64,000 bases of DNA from Seiridium cupressi (lineage: Eukaryota > Ascomycota > Sordariomycetes > Amphisphaeriales > Sporocadaceae): NCBI GenBank assembly GCA_036674765.1, contig JARVKI010000052.1, positions 124,001-188,000 of the forward strand, written 5' to 3'. The translations under genes and the position numbers were made by a program. Positions 1 through 11,591 of the stretch are shown piece by piece. Below the pieces are notes generated by a model. That model was not told the DNA's origin. It worked only from the letters and a program-made list of their open reading frames with translations, and did not search any database. Every line of letters starts with the position of its first letter. Within the stretch, counting starts at the first letter, position 1.

Positions 1-131
1 TAACACCAGTTGCTGGCATGATAAGTCATGTAGTCCTTCTCCTCACGACGCTTTACAAACTCACAACTACATGCAACCTTTCCTCGTGCTCGTACTGAAC
101 AAAATAGTTTAGTTTTCTCACCCTCCTCATC

Positions 132-1631
132 ATGTCTCAGTCTACCCGATCCCTTTCGTATCCTCAACGGCTAAGAGTATTCATCCTCTCAGACATCTCA
201 AATGAGCCCGACGATGCGGAATCGCTGGTCCGGTACCTGTTGTACTCGAATCAATTTGACACAGAAGGTTTTGGTGCCGTGACTTCAAATTGGATGAAGA
301 CAAAAGTCTGTCCTCAAGACATGCACAAAATCGTCGATGCATACGCAGGCGCTGTGGAAAACCTCAACGCACATGCTCATCCAGATGCCCAATATACCTC
401 AGCAGAAAAATTCAAGGGTTTGATCAGGAGCGGCGCCAACGTGTACGGCATGGCCGCGGTTGGAGACGATGTTCCGCTAAGCGATTCCGGGAAGTTACTG
501 CTTGAGCGCATTCTGGTGGAGGACGACCGGCCGTTGTGGGTTCTCTGCTGGGGCGGTACCAACGTTTTGGCTCAGGTCCTGTTCAAGATCCGAAAAGATT
601 TCTCAGATGAGGAGGCGAAGAAGTTGTACGCAAAATTGCGGGTATACGCGATCTCCGACCAGGACGACACCGGAGCCTGGATACGAAACAATTTCCCAAC
701 GATTTTTTACATTGTGTCGTTGCATGGCTGGAATCAGTACGGGCTTGCTGCGTGGACTGGGATCTCTGGTGACAACTATTATGGATTTGATAAAGGAGGG
801 CCCGATTTTTCCAAGATGACAAAGGAATGGATAAAAGAGAATATTCAGATTGGTCCGCTGGGTTCTGCCTACCCGAACTACATGTTTATCCCCGAAGGAG
901 ATACACCAACGTTCTTATACTTGATCCAGAATGGTCTGGGTGTACCCGAACGGCCCGACTACGGCTCCTGGGGCGGGAGATATGCTCTTACCGACATCAG
1001 TGGGAACGGACTCTGCAGCCGGAGCTACCATGATGCTGCGGACACAGTAGTCGGGCTTGACGGCAGGACACACAGGTCGAATCAAGCCACAATCTGGAGG
1101 TGGAGAGACACTTTCCAGAATGACTTTGCTGCCCGTATGCAGTGGACACTTTCTGGTGATTACCAGTCGGCGAACCACCACCCGGTGATATCAGTCAACG
1201 GAAGCCAAAGTCTCGAACCTCTGACTATCGAATGCGAAGCCGGCTCCTCTTTCACACTTGATGCATCGCAGACTTACGACCCTGACGAGGGCGACACCCT
1301 CACCTTCAAATGGTGGCATTACCGAGAACCAACCGCGACGCAATGGTGGGTCGAAGCTGAAGTGGAAGAGCTCAAGATCAAGAACTTGAACCAAGAAGGC
1401 AGCAAGGTGGAAGTGGAGCTGCCGCCGGCGGAAAAGTGCGCGGTTGACCTGATGAGCCGACAGGCGCAGGCAAAGGGACAGGTGCTGCATCTCATCCTGG
1501 AAGTTACAGACAGTGGTGCACCGCCTTTGACGAGTTATCGCCGTATCATCGTCCAATGTACGAATAAGGACCTGAAGGGCTCCGGCACGCCTATAGAAGC
1601 GGCTGGTGATATGGAAATGTCCTTTGCGTGA
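132..1631 (+). CDS. DUF1593 / Sde182-type nucleoside-hydrolase-like protein
   Basis: Single-exon gene of 499 aa starting at ATG 132. The N-terminal two thirds (about residues 12-330) match the DUF1593 family, which is related to inosine-uridine nucleoside hydrolases and to the bacterial cellulose-binding protein Sde182. An acidic cluster follows the first beta strand (SDISNEPDDAESL), where nucleoside hydrolases bind calcium and ribose. The last 150 residues look like an Ig/PKD-type beta domain (LDASQTYDPDEGD), as in the Sde182 C-terminal domain. No signal peptide is visible, so the fungal protein is probably intracellular. The substrate is unknown; glycoside or nucleoside hydrolysis is inferred from the fold. 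The frame is intact and protein length is normal for the family. Confidence 0.85.
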   Translation: MSQSTRSLSYPQRLRVFILSDISNEPDDAESLVRYLLYSNQFDTEGFGAVTSNWMKTKVCPQDMHKIVDAYAGAVENLNAHAHPDAQYTSAEKFKGLIRSGANVYGMAAVGDDVPLSDSGKLLLERILVEDDRPLWVLCWGGTNVLAQVLFKIRKDFSDEEAKKLYAKLRVYAISDQDDTGAWIRNNFPTIFYIVSLHGWNQYGLAAWTGISGDNYYGFDKGGPDFSKMTKEWIKENIQIGPLGSAYPNYMFIPEGDTPTFLYLIQNGLGVPERPDYGSWGGRYALTDISGNGLCSRSYHDAADTVVGLDGRTHRSNQATIWRWRDTFQNDFAARMQWTLSGDYQSANHHPVISVNGSQSLEPLTIECEAGSSFTLDASQTYDPDEGDTLTFKWWHYREPTATQWWVEAEVEELKIKNLNQEGSKVEVELPPAEKCAVDLMSRQAQAKGQVLHLILEVTDSGAPPLTSYRRIIVQCTNKDLKGSGTPIEAAGDMEMSFA

Positions 1632-2055
1632 GCATCGGGCGGGCGCTTAAAGGTGCCAAATCCGGAAAGCCGTGCAAAGGCTCAAGCTCGGGTAAATTTG
1701 AGTCACAAGGTACAATAGTTTACGAAAGAAGTCTTTAGTATATGCAAGCCAACGTTCTCATGATTGAAATCAACGGACCTTGAGCCTCGGTGTTTTCTTC
1801 CCGTAGAATGAATTCAATATGTAGTTGCGGAATTCCATGTAATTGCGTACGTGGTCTGCTATGCTTGCCCATTGTGGTAGTGCTTCTACTGGCTTCCGCT
1901 CCAAAGGCTAAGCGATGGCTCCATGTCATTACCTTACCCCGCAAAGTCTCATTGCGGCTGCCAACGCGTCCCTCCCATCTGCGCTAAGTTGTGGAAAAGA
2001 CTAATGTACATGATGCAATACTCGACAATGCCTAACTAGTGCGCTGGAGGTCGCC
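1632..2055. other. intergenic, nothing recognised
   Basis: This 3' flank of the DUF1593 gene holds only short open frames with no recognisable protein. No convincing promoter or initiator ATG for the next frame was found: the frame used downstream has a TGA at 2011-2013 and no ATG after it. Confidence 0.5.
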
Positions 2056-2604
2056 GTGGGTCTATCCTCCAAGACCCTAAGGGCCCCTGCTCCGGATGGC
2101 CCGCTTGTATCTTCATCAAACCGGAGGCCAACGTTGCTCGAGCTGCCAGCCGAACTGAGAATCCAGATATATCGCGATGTGTTCAGAGGCTCTCAAGTCA
2201 TTTTCCGGCCGAGGCGGCGGAAGGACCAATCTAGAGGCGTTCGAAAAGGCCAATCCGACGCCTTCCGCACCGCAAGACAATGGCCGGTCTTGCTTACCTG
2301 CAGGCAATGCTACCATGAGGGACGGCCCCTCGAGGTTGTCTTCCAGCCGCTCACACACGTGTCGACAAAGATCTGGACACGCTTAGACAGGAAGATATTT
2401 GTCAACTTGCTGCTCCCCCGGGCACTCAGTATGGGATATAGTTCTGATACCGTCAAGAAGTGGTATCAATGGCTTGAGGAGCGCGGCATCTTGCTGGATA
2501 ATCATAACTGCACCTTCCTTATACAGCTGCAAGTTATAAAGTGTGCCGCGCATGAGAACTCCAATACTCCGGTTAAGGTGCGTCTCAATGATGTCTATCA
2601 TTGA
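2056..2604 (+). pseudogene. F-box/2EXR-type protein fragment, 5' incomplete
   Basis: An open frame of about 182 codons contains the short helical motif LLELPAELRIQIYRDVF followed by VLLTCRQCYHEG, the signature of fungal F-box-like (2EXR) proteins. These proteins bind Skp1-type partners or serve unknown roles in large, fast-evolving families. No in-frame ATG lies between the upstream stop at 2011 and the motif; the first in-frame codon usable as a start is GTG. The frame also ends early after a stretch that no longer resembles the family. Either a first exon is missing from my model or this is a decayed copy. The domain call is fairly sure; the gene being functional is doubtful. Confidence 0.45.
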
Positions 2605-3404
2605 TTGGCACTGGCTGATGTTCGCTTCCAGTTTTGCTTCTTTAATTTCGCAACGGGGAAACTCTTTGTGACCTCGGACCCGCTGCGTAATAGTGAAAAT
2701 GGATTCGCCAAGGTCATGTAAAGAGGTAATACTTCGTGGCGTTGCATAAGGGCATCTCTGTTCCAATTCGCGAAACTCTATACGAGGGCGTTGTGTCATT
2801 TTCAATGGCAGTCATCGGTAATTTTTAGACTGAAAGTTTTTTTCGGTGCGAGATCTCTGAATCATATTATTGTTATTAATTGCAAGCAGTGGCAAGTCAT
2901 AGTTAGTTACTCAGAGCTGCCAACACAGTCATCAATTCTAGTCAAGTATAATCTTGACTTCCCACCCACAAACCTCACGGGATCGAGGCCACAACTCAAT
3001 CAGAGCTTACTTTGACTGCCCATTCAGGCTTCCTCTAGGTGATTGTACAGTTTGGCAACATATTGTGAGTCCAGCACACGTGATTCAATCGATTTAGTTC
3101 ATCATAACTATTGCTCCAAGTGTCCCTGAATCCATTTAGGTAGGGGCCACAACAACATAGTTTCGTTATGTGTGAATCATTTTCGTCTCTAAAACCAAAT
3201 TCTTGTTGAATTAATCTTGGTGTCGAGCTAAATTGGTTTTGCTCCATGTGACAATGTGTGACTCCTCTTACCAGTACCTGCTCGACATGCATTCTCAGTA
3301 CCAGCATAAAAACCTTAGAAGCACAACAGGAAATGCAGCCAAAACCAGATTTATCATATTCTTTCCTGCAATCTCGTATTTTGTTAGTAAGCTGATTAGT
3401 CTCG
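2605..3404. other. AT-rich intergenic region
   Basis: The region is AT-rich with scattered stops. An open minus-strand frame across 3035-3508 has no family resemblance and overlaps the methyltransferase start, so it was not called. It presumably contains the promoter of the methyltransferase gene. Confidence 0.5.
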
Positions 3405-4526
3405 ATGACCTCGCCACAACCTCGGACAGGCTCCGCGCGGTTAGAGCCAGCCGACGATGGAATCGACGCAAAAATTACACCAACCATGGATGATAACCCC
3501 CAAACCAACGCCCTGAAAAACTGGTATCAATCCCGTGGAACACGTCTCGGTTTCCATTATCTCATGGGCGAAGCCCGGCACTTCGGTTGGTGGGACAAGG
3601 ACACCACCTGGCCCTTTCCCCTGCGGCCGGCCCTTCGGCGCATGGAACATCAACTTGCTTTCCGGCTGGACCTCCCTCCTGAATCCTATGTGTTAGACTT
3701 GGGCTGCGGCGCCGGCGGCGTTGCGTTTACGATGGCCAAGAATTTTGGGCTGCGCGTTCGGGGCATTGACATCACACCGGCGCACCTCAAACTTGCGAGT
3801 GAATATACATCCGCATTGGTCAAGGACGGCGAGATAGATGCCGGTAGAGTGACTGTGGAACAGATGGATTTCAACCATCTCGGGACCATCCCCGACGCGT
3901 CGATGGATGGGGCATACAGTATGGAAACATTGGTCCACTCCACAGATCTGAAGGGTCTATTCGTTGGACTGTTCAGAGTCCTCAGGCCCGGAGCGCATAT
4001 CGCCCATGGCGAGTACGAGTGCACTCTACCCGACAAAGATAGTCGTCTCACGCAACAGTTGGTGAGGATCCTCGATAACAGCGGTATGCCACGGGAGCTA
4101 GCGCCGGGGATATGGAAGAGGACGTTAGAAGAGGCCGGCTTTGTGGATATCCAGATCGAGGATGTGACGTGGCACATCGCGCCGCTTGCGAGGCTATTCT
4201 TCGCTCTTTCGGTGTTGCCTGGCGTATTCTATCATTTATTTAGATTGGATAGGTACTTCATTGGTACTGCATCGGCAACATTTATCCCTTTCATAGCGCT
4301 TAAGAGTTTTCCTTCTTATCTCATGATCTCAGCCCGGAAGCCGGACGAAGGTGAATCTTTCGAGGCCCGTTCACCAACGGAGGAAGAAACGCCGCCTGTC
4401 AGGGAAGATTTCAAGTGGACTTGGGCCTTGTTCGGCAGACCGCCTGAACCGCGCCGTGGAAGTCAGGGTAACTGCATTAAAGAGCAAGAGCCGCGTGAAG
4501 GTTCTGGGTTGTTGCCGATGGCCTAA
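3405..4526 (+). CDS. SAM-dependent methyltransferase, sterol 24-C-methyltransferase-like
   Basis: Uninterrupted 373-codon frame. Class I methyltransferase fold: glycine-rich SAM motif I LDLGCGAGG near residue 99, acidic motif II at RGIDIT, then MDFNHL and YSMETLVHS, the arrangement seen in Erg6-like enzymes. The C-terminal part has hydrophobic stretches (FFALSVLPGVFYHLF) that suggest membrane association, which fits a lipid or polyprenyl substrate. It is diverged from true Erg6, and the charged tail after residue 320 is atypical, so the substrate is unknown. Two starts are possible: ATG 3405 or ATG 3486. The latter has the better Kozak context (accATGG) and removes 27 low-complexity residues, so I consider it at least as likely. 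Confidence 0.8.
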   Translation: MTSPQPRTGSARLEPADDGIDAKITPTMDDNPQTNALKNWYQSRGTRLGFHYLMGEARHFGWWDKDTTWPFPLRPALRRMEHQLAFRLDLPPESYVLDLGCGAGGVAFTMAKNFGLRVRGIDITPAHLKLASEYTSALVKDGEIDAGRVTVEQMDFNHLGTIPDASMDGAYSMETLVHSTDLKGLFVGLFRVLRPGAHIAHGEYECTLPDKDSRLTQQLVRILDNSGMPRELAPGIWKRTLEEAGFVDIQIEDVTWHIAPLARLFFALSVLPGVFYHLFRLDRYFIGTASATFIPFIALKSFPSYLMISARKPDEGESFEARSPTEEETPPVREDFKWTWALFGRPPEPRRGSQGNCIKEQEPREGSGLLPMA

Positions 4527-4604
4527 GGAACAGGTTGAGCCGAGGGAGAATTTTTCCATGGGGGAACGTAAGTCTCTCGAAATTAGAAGATATTTTACGA
4601 ATTA

Positions 4605-7600
4605 TCAAACCATGCTTCGCTCCGAATTCCTGTCACCGTTCACGCAATCCCACCATCGACCCATCGCTGACGTTCTTCCAGTGGGACTAGTCCCACTTGC
4701 TGCCTGTCCATTTCGTCTTCGGACCGGATTACCATTGTTGGCTCCGGTCTGCTCACCGTTCCTCTTATGTTTCTTCTCGTCTTCTCTGCGCTTACGTCTC
4801 TTCTGATCAAGACGTGCTTGGACCTCTTTGTCCTTCAATTTTTCTGTCTTCTCCATAGCTTCTTCGTAGAGCTTGCTGCTTGGCATGTCCAGTTCGAGGT
4901 AGCCTTGGTATAGCCCTGTGTGGACAGATATTGCGGTCATGGAGCGCTTGTATACGTACCAGACTGCAGCACGCGCCCAGGAGGATAGTGAGAAGAAGAG
5001 AGTCACCATAATAATAATGACAGAGAAGATTACTGGAAACGGTTAATAGTCATACAGCCCGTTTATGGGTTTTGTACTTACACATCCATTTAATCTGATC
5101 GTGCAGGTTCATGAAATTTCCATCCGAAAATTCCATTGCATTCATGCCGAATACACTCGACATGAACGAGAGTGGCAGCTTCATCGCCATTAGAAAGTAA
5201 TAACAAAGAGCGATATTGAAAGGACGTACAAATACAATTGTGACCACTGTGAATATCATAATTGATCGGCCTTGTCTTGTCGTTTCTTCTGATTGTTTCA
5301 TAGCTTGCCAAGCCTGGAATACGCCTATCGACAATTTCATTAACGAATAAACTCACAGTCCGCATCGACACATAAAAGTCGGCATCGACGATAAGCCCAA
5401 ATTCTGGACCACTGTCCTGCGTATGTCCTGCCGAACAACATGACGTATTGACATACCTGCTTGCTGACTCTTGAGATCCAGAAGATCTTTGACCTATGGT
5501 ACACATTAGTCGTTTGGCCCCATCAATCTGGTTTCATCACATACGCTGGTCGCGGTAGCTTCCGCGCTCCTTACAAGCTCCTCGAGTTGTTCGATGCGAT
5601 CATTGACTCTGGTCAGCAGTTCGTCCGCATTGACCTTGAACCACTTGTATGCCTCCCTCCTGTCTCGATCCTTCTCGGCAGCATGTTTGGTATCTTCCAC
5701 AGTATCCATTGGGTCAGTAATCTCAATGCGTGATGAACCCATGGGTGAAGCAAGCGGGGTCCGTAGAGTATCTGCAGGGCTTCGGTATGCATTGATGCCA
5801 TTTGCCTTGATCTGAAATTGATCATTGGGGTCTAGGATGTGTGTCACATGGGTAATGAACTGTCGCACCACATCTCTATGTTCCTTGTTGACATAGAGCA
5901 TAATCCCGAGTTCTTCGACGATGTCTTTGATTTCCTTTTCCAACTCACCCTCAGGATTGATGTCAAGGAGAGGAACATGGATATTTGAGGGAATGCGGTC
6001 AGACCGTGTGCGGTAATATTTTCTAGCATCTTCGGTCCATCGCCAGAGCCGCTCAAAGCTTATTGTCTGCTTGTGCATCTTGCATTGGTCTCATTAGTGG
6101 TGGGTCGACTAGGTGAGCTTGAAATACTTACAATTTTCCCAATGGCTTCTGAGAATGCGTCAAGGACTTGTGGTTGCTTGTCTGAAGTTCTTGTTTTGTC
6201 GAAGAAAGTATTACTACATTCCTCGAGCACGATCAAGGCCAAGTCGTAGACCGACTTCACCTGTTTGTGCCGGCCTTCGGCAATCCGGAGGCGGACAGAT
6301 TTGTGTACACCTTTATCAATTAGTACATGGTCCACTCATGAGACAACAGACTTCACCTACCTGAAGAGTCATGCTTATTGGCGCCGTATCGTTTTGGAAA
6401 GCAAGTGACGATTGTTCTGGAATCCAATATCCACATCCACAGTTGATCTACCATCACAAGGCGTGAGACTTTCTTGATGTTAGCAGTGCAGTCCTCGCAT
6501 ATCTGATCGCCTTTGATTTCTTCGTGGCCGTTCCATTCGAATTTGTCGCGATCATAGGTGTGGAATGCTCCAGCGTCTGGGGTCGTGTGGCGATAGACCA
6601 CCTGATCTTGGTCCCTCGCACGAGTGGTATTTAGGGACCTAGATGCCAAGTTAGCATGTGGCTGGTCATCCATCGTTCCGGGGTTCTGACCAGTAGTAAG
6701 CTTGGTCAAGTGTTCTCCGGGGATGCAAAGGTGGATCAGACATGAGATAGTTTTCCAAGAGCTTCTTGTCGCGGTAGTTCGTCATGCCCTCATACAATCT
6801 AGCTGCGTCAATCAGGTATTGGCCGAGCCTGTTTCTCTCGCTACCGGTTATGATGACTCGGCCATTGTCATCAATTTCCAGCGGGCTCTTGGGCAACTGC
6901 ATTCTCTGAAGAAGCGTTCCCATTGTATAAATTCTACCTCTAGAACGCACCTGCCGTCGTATGCTAGGAATCCCATCATCCTCACTGTCAGAAATATAAT
7001 TGCTCTCATTGTCGGGCTCCTGTTCACGCGATTCATCGTCGCTGCGGCTGATGGCTTGGATGACGCGACCTGTCCATTCCTTGAAAAGTGATGGAGTCTT
7101 AGGATTGTCCCCTGGTGGCGATATAATGGGTTTTCGCAAGCCCTCCCTCTCGTTCTGCCTTCTCCGCTTATTCTTTATCTCGGTCTTGTACGTCTGTTTC
7201 TTCTTCTTGTAAACCACTTCTTCGATCAATTGAGCGAATCTTTCCCGATTACGAGACGTTTCCCAATGAAGGTATGGCATCTATGGCAAGGTTAGCTGAT
7301 AGCAGCATGGCATGCTTGGAAAATACTTGCGAACAACACGAGATTCTCAGGAATAGTATCGACCTCGTTCGGATCTAAACAGGTACTTAGCAGATGCAGA
7401 CTCATAAATCAATAAGTTCGCGCATACTTGTGGAAACCGACTCGCAGAATGGTCGCATAAACCTTGCATTGGTAGTGTTGCGCCCACCATGAAGTTGTCC
7501 TCGCCAATGGGACTCTTTCAGGACCAACGCAGCCTCTGTCTTTGCCTGACGTTGGACCTCTCGTCGGATCGCATGAAAGTTCGGTCGCTTTTGAACGAAA

Positions 7601-8416
7601 TAACGAGCAATAGCTTCCTACGCCGAATTAGCATATACTGTAAACCCGTTGGTCTGGTTCGTCATTTTACCTCGGCCCACTATTAAAATATCAGCAACAT
7701 GAATATGCTAATTGAGCTTAGAAACGCACCTTCATGTTATTGGATGGGAAGTGAAAGTATTTGAGACCTTGCGGCAGTCTCTCCCGTGATAGCAGATTTT
7801 CGTTGCCCTGCGCCTCGTCAAGCAAATGATACACCGTGGTCTTTTGATCAGGGAATTTGCCCCAGACTGGACCACCTGGCTTGACCTTTTCTTCTGCCGG
7901 CTTTGAATCCACAAAATACATGAATGGGACATTGATGTCCTTTTCACTCTTGTAAGTCGTCACAGCGACATTATTGGCTGGTTGGTACAATGGCCGCGCA
8001 TCCTCGTTGAGCTTTTCTCGTGCAGATCTCCAGGCTCTGACGCTCTCGATGTTCTCCTGGTAATCCTTGCATTGATTCCAAGCCTTGCCACTTTCCTCCA
8101 CTTTGTATACAAGATGGCTCTCTTCCTTGTCTTCTAGCAGCTTTTGCCGTAAGAAGTCAATGCGGCGAAGCTCGCTCTGGCAGTCCGACTTCCACCTCTC
8201 TCTCTTATCACGAGCCAGCTGCTCGGCCTTTGTGCGACTGTGGCCTAAGGTTTCGTAGTGGTTTATTTCGTCCTGCCACAGCGAGTATTTGTCATCATGG
8301 AGGAATTGGTATCTCTCCGACGAGTCAATACATCCGAGGAAATGGATCAGATGATCCTTGATGTTGCCATCATGAGTTTCCGATGAAAGACATGTGGTCA
8401 AGTCCTCGTCATCCAT
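4605..8416 (-). CDS. CorA-like Mg2+ transporter family protein (12 exons)
   Basis: Exons (5' to 3'): 8416-7730, 7679-7671, 7617-7428, 7374-7331, 7280-6691, 6638-6361, 6310-6132, 6078-5545, 5493-5457, 5324-5230, 5178-5082, 5032-4605; together 3168 nt, 1055 aa, in frame throughout. The C-terminus has the CorA signature: a first membrane helix (about residues 868-893) ending in FGMN, a loop, and a second helix (IIIMVTLFFSLSSW). GMN is the CorA selectivity motif. The large N-terminal part is helical and charged, as in the expanded fungal CorA-like family, which may not transport Mg2+. Oddities: exon 2 is only 9 nt (W-A-E), intron 4 (7330-7281) is GC-AG, and intron 5 has the unusual donor GTCAGA. 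The last 90 residues are basic and cytosolic. Confidence 0.85.
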
Positions 8417-11400
8417 GTCGACAAGTATAACCTCTTAGGAACAGGCGTTGTCATCCGACTTGGAACGATTTAAGGAGTGCACCTAGATATTTGAATGCGC
8501 AACAATGTTCAACAAGGGTCAGCGCATTCCAACATCAGAATCGCCAATTCCTTCACAATGTCGCTGCAACCTGAGATTGAAAAGTGCGACGAGGCTCTGC
8601 GTTCGCCAGTGCTCGTGGCCATGCCAGCTTTTATTGTCCTCTGCTGTGGGACTACTGTCGCTATAAGCAAGGATCAACTTGGCGAGGCCAGTCAAGCATC
8701 AGCTGCAGGAGCCGCAGTCCAGGGGTCCTGGTGCCACACTGCTGACTGCTGATCTCGATTAGCCGCACATCGAGAAGAAGTACAACGAGCCTCGCCATGC
8801 GGCACAGAGAAAAGAAAGAACTTCCAATGTGACATTGGGGGCTGAAAGTGCAGATTGCGAACCGGGACAGGGCCAATGATGATTATCGGAAGGATTTCAG
8901 CGTGGCGTTTCCGTTGCATGGAAAAGCGAGTGTGGAGACAATTGGGGGCCGCAACACAGTGAGCCCGTCTTACCGCCGAATCCTAGAGAGGTTGGGGTGC
9001 GAAAACCGATAATGAAGACTTCCGGTGCAATTACATTATCATTTCAGATCGTCTTTGGGTTTTGCCTGAACCTCTCAATCCCGTTTCCTGAGAACCGGGA
9101 TAATTCTTTTCGGACTTCTACAAGCCACTTGCTTTTAAGAACTGGGTGAATGTTGAGTAACGGGTTTGGTATTGCCTGCATCCACCGAGCGGACCTAGAA
9201 TAAATAGACCTCGAGGAATTACAAGTGTTAATTGGCTCAACGAACCATCTTAGAATGGCGTAATCTTCTTCTTCTTCTAACTGACCCATTAAAGAAAAAT
9301 CATTGGCACTGTCAACTTTATCGAGGCGGTGACCTTCTCTCCGACACGTCTTGACAAGTTACAGAAAATTGAGCTGTGCAACCACACCACCACCGACTGG
9401 ATTAACCCGTGTCGCTTTGTGGTATCGCCGATAATTGATGGGCGATTTCATTCTTAGCCCTAGCATAAAAAATAAAATCCGGCACCTGAGAGGATAGTAC
9501 TTAGGTTTAAAAGCGCACGCTACTTCTTGCTTGTCCTACATCCAGCAGGGGCTTTGTACCCGTCTCGACGGTTCTGTGGACTTATGTTGAGTGACGCGGT
9601 ATCGCATCGAAGTTCTCATGAGTTACTCAGCTTCGACTAGGAGATGTTCTCTCAGTAACACATAAGAAAAAAAAATCAACCAGGAGATAAAACTGTCTGC
9701 GGTAAAGCTGGGAGTCGCCGTCCTCTAACTTCAGTGACAATGCTTCATCATATCAATCATCTTGCCGCGATACGCTTTGTCGGGAAATTTATTCTCTCAA
9801 TAATGCGATACTATTCTTAATCATGTTTGTAAAATCCTTTGCGCACTTAAGGGTCTTATAAAGCCCTAATTAATAGAAATGCGATTACGTCCGAATGATA
9901 GGGATTCGGACATGGCATTAATGGCTATGCGTGATCAGAAATATTTAGCTTAATTTTTCTTCACCCTTACACAATACGATTCTCTGGATCATCATAATCT
10001 CTATTGCTTGCACCCGTTAGTCAAGAGTTCCTCCAGTTCTATCCACTGGGTGGACGACTGCGTACCAACTCAAATGACGCCCACAACTCCAGAGCCGGCC
10101 ACTCCTCACACAATGCCTCTGTAGGCCATCGCTTCGTACTACGAAATTGTGCTGCAAGGGCATCAGCTCAGCACATCTGAGCTCCGCTTCCAATCCCTCA
10201 GCATGGCGCCAAAGCAGGCGGCAAAACCTTGGTTGCCTACCGTCACCGACATCATTGCCAATCTGCCTTATCACGATCGATACTTTCGGATTCGGAGAAT
10301 ATATCCACATCCAACTAAGAAGACTTTCTCCTATTTGTTTATGACGTGTGCAAATTAGGTATTTGAAACAAAAAGAAGGCAATTACGTCAGGAATGATAA
10401 CCACATTTTTTGAGAACCAAATTATTTGGCTCAGCTTGTATGTCTTGCGCCACAGTTCACGGAAGAGGAGTCTGGCTCGTTCCTGTCACTTGGTACAGAC
10501 CTAAGAACGTGATTATATACAAGAGACATGGAATATTTCTTGAGCTCTTTGATGCAGATTGTAAGTGCGAAATTTGCCAAGATCACTCCCGCGATGACCC
10601 TTCATCTGCAAGCATTTTGTTCTAGGGCGTTTGAGGCCTTCTTTGCTGCCTGTGATGAGGTTGTGAACCCCTTTGCTGTATTCCATTTACAGACGATCTA
10701 GAACTCAGGGGTCCTAATTGGATGATCGAAGACAATAATGGGTTGGCTAGGATGGGATTGGCCCAAAGAAACAGACCACAAAACTGAAGAATGTTAAAGA
10801 AAATGAAATACTCTAATAAGTAATGCTAGTATGGGAACAGTAATAGAAATCACCCTGTTCTTCCTTCGCTTCGAGGAATCCTGATTCCCTACAACTATGA
10901 CAGATCATAAGCTGTTTGTGTACTTTTGAGTACGATAGGTTTTATCACTCATTTCAAGGAAATTGATTGGCGTTGAGAAGGTATTGATGATCGTGGTGCT
11001 ACTTAGACGAGCTAGGCACGGCTTATGTCTGCCTAGAAACAGCCCAAACTACATCGTCAAGATCTCAGTTTCAAAAGAGGAAATAAAGTGATGATCACGT
11101 CACTCGATGATCGGGGAACACGTTTAGTGACATTTGGATTCTCGCATGACTTTTGATGATGGCAGAAATAGAAAGGCCGTCAATACCATTTATGGTACAG
11201 CAAAATTGGAGATCCAATGATACAGGGCCGTTCATAGAAGGCCGTTATCTACATGTTGCGAAAACTTACTTCGATATCGTTTTGCGCCTTGAACAAGCCT
11301 TGTTGAGCCCCTCCAAAATCAACTTGCTGGAAGAGCAACATTATCACGCTAAAAAGTCGATAAGCGAATGTCAGTCGCAATCATTTGCGCAGATATCGGA

Positions 11401-11591
11401 TAAAGTCTGGTAGATTGATAAAAGCTGCACTAAAAGCCCCACTAAAAAGTCTGGTCCCACTCCCGGACCTGTCCCAGGTGAAAAGCTTTTCGACTCTGCC
11501 AAAGAGAAATCACAGAAGCTACCACCAATTGCGCAACGCACTTTCCTTCTGAACTTGCAACACCACGACAGTTGTGCAACTTCCAGGAACG
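8417..11591. other. 3.2 kb gene-poor intergenic region
   Basis: This is the longest stretch here without a supported gene. Open frames at 8495-8752, 10017-10382, 10410-10625 and 11153-11413 are short and resemble no family I know. Part of 9600-10000 is AT-rich. Immediately before nop58 the motif cactaaaa occurs twice (around 11430 and 11440). I see no tRNA, repeat array or transposase relic. Confidence 0.45.

Noticed and set aside
3035..3508. 157-codon minus-strand frame
   Set aside because: It overlaps the methyltransferase start and has no family resemblance; the composition looks random.
5325..5456. Possible extra exon within CorA-like intron 9 (open frame with DADFYVSMRT)
   Set aside because: Family sequence runs directly from the QQA before the intron to the FQAWQAMKQ after it, and removing the whole 132-nt intron keeps frame.
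10017..10382. 121-codon minus-strand frame in the gene-poor region
   Set aside because: No recognisable motif, and open frames on the other strand cover the same bases.
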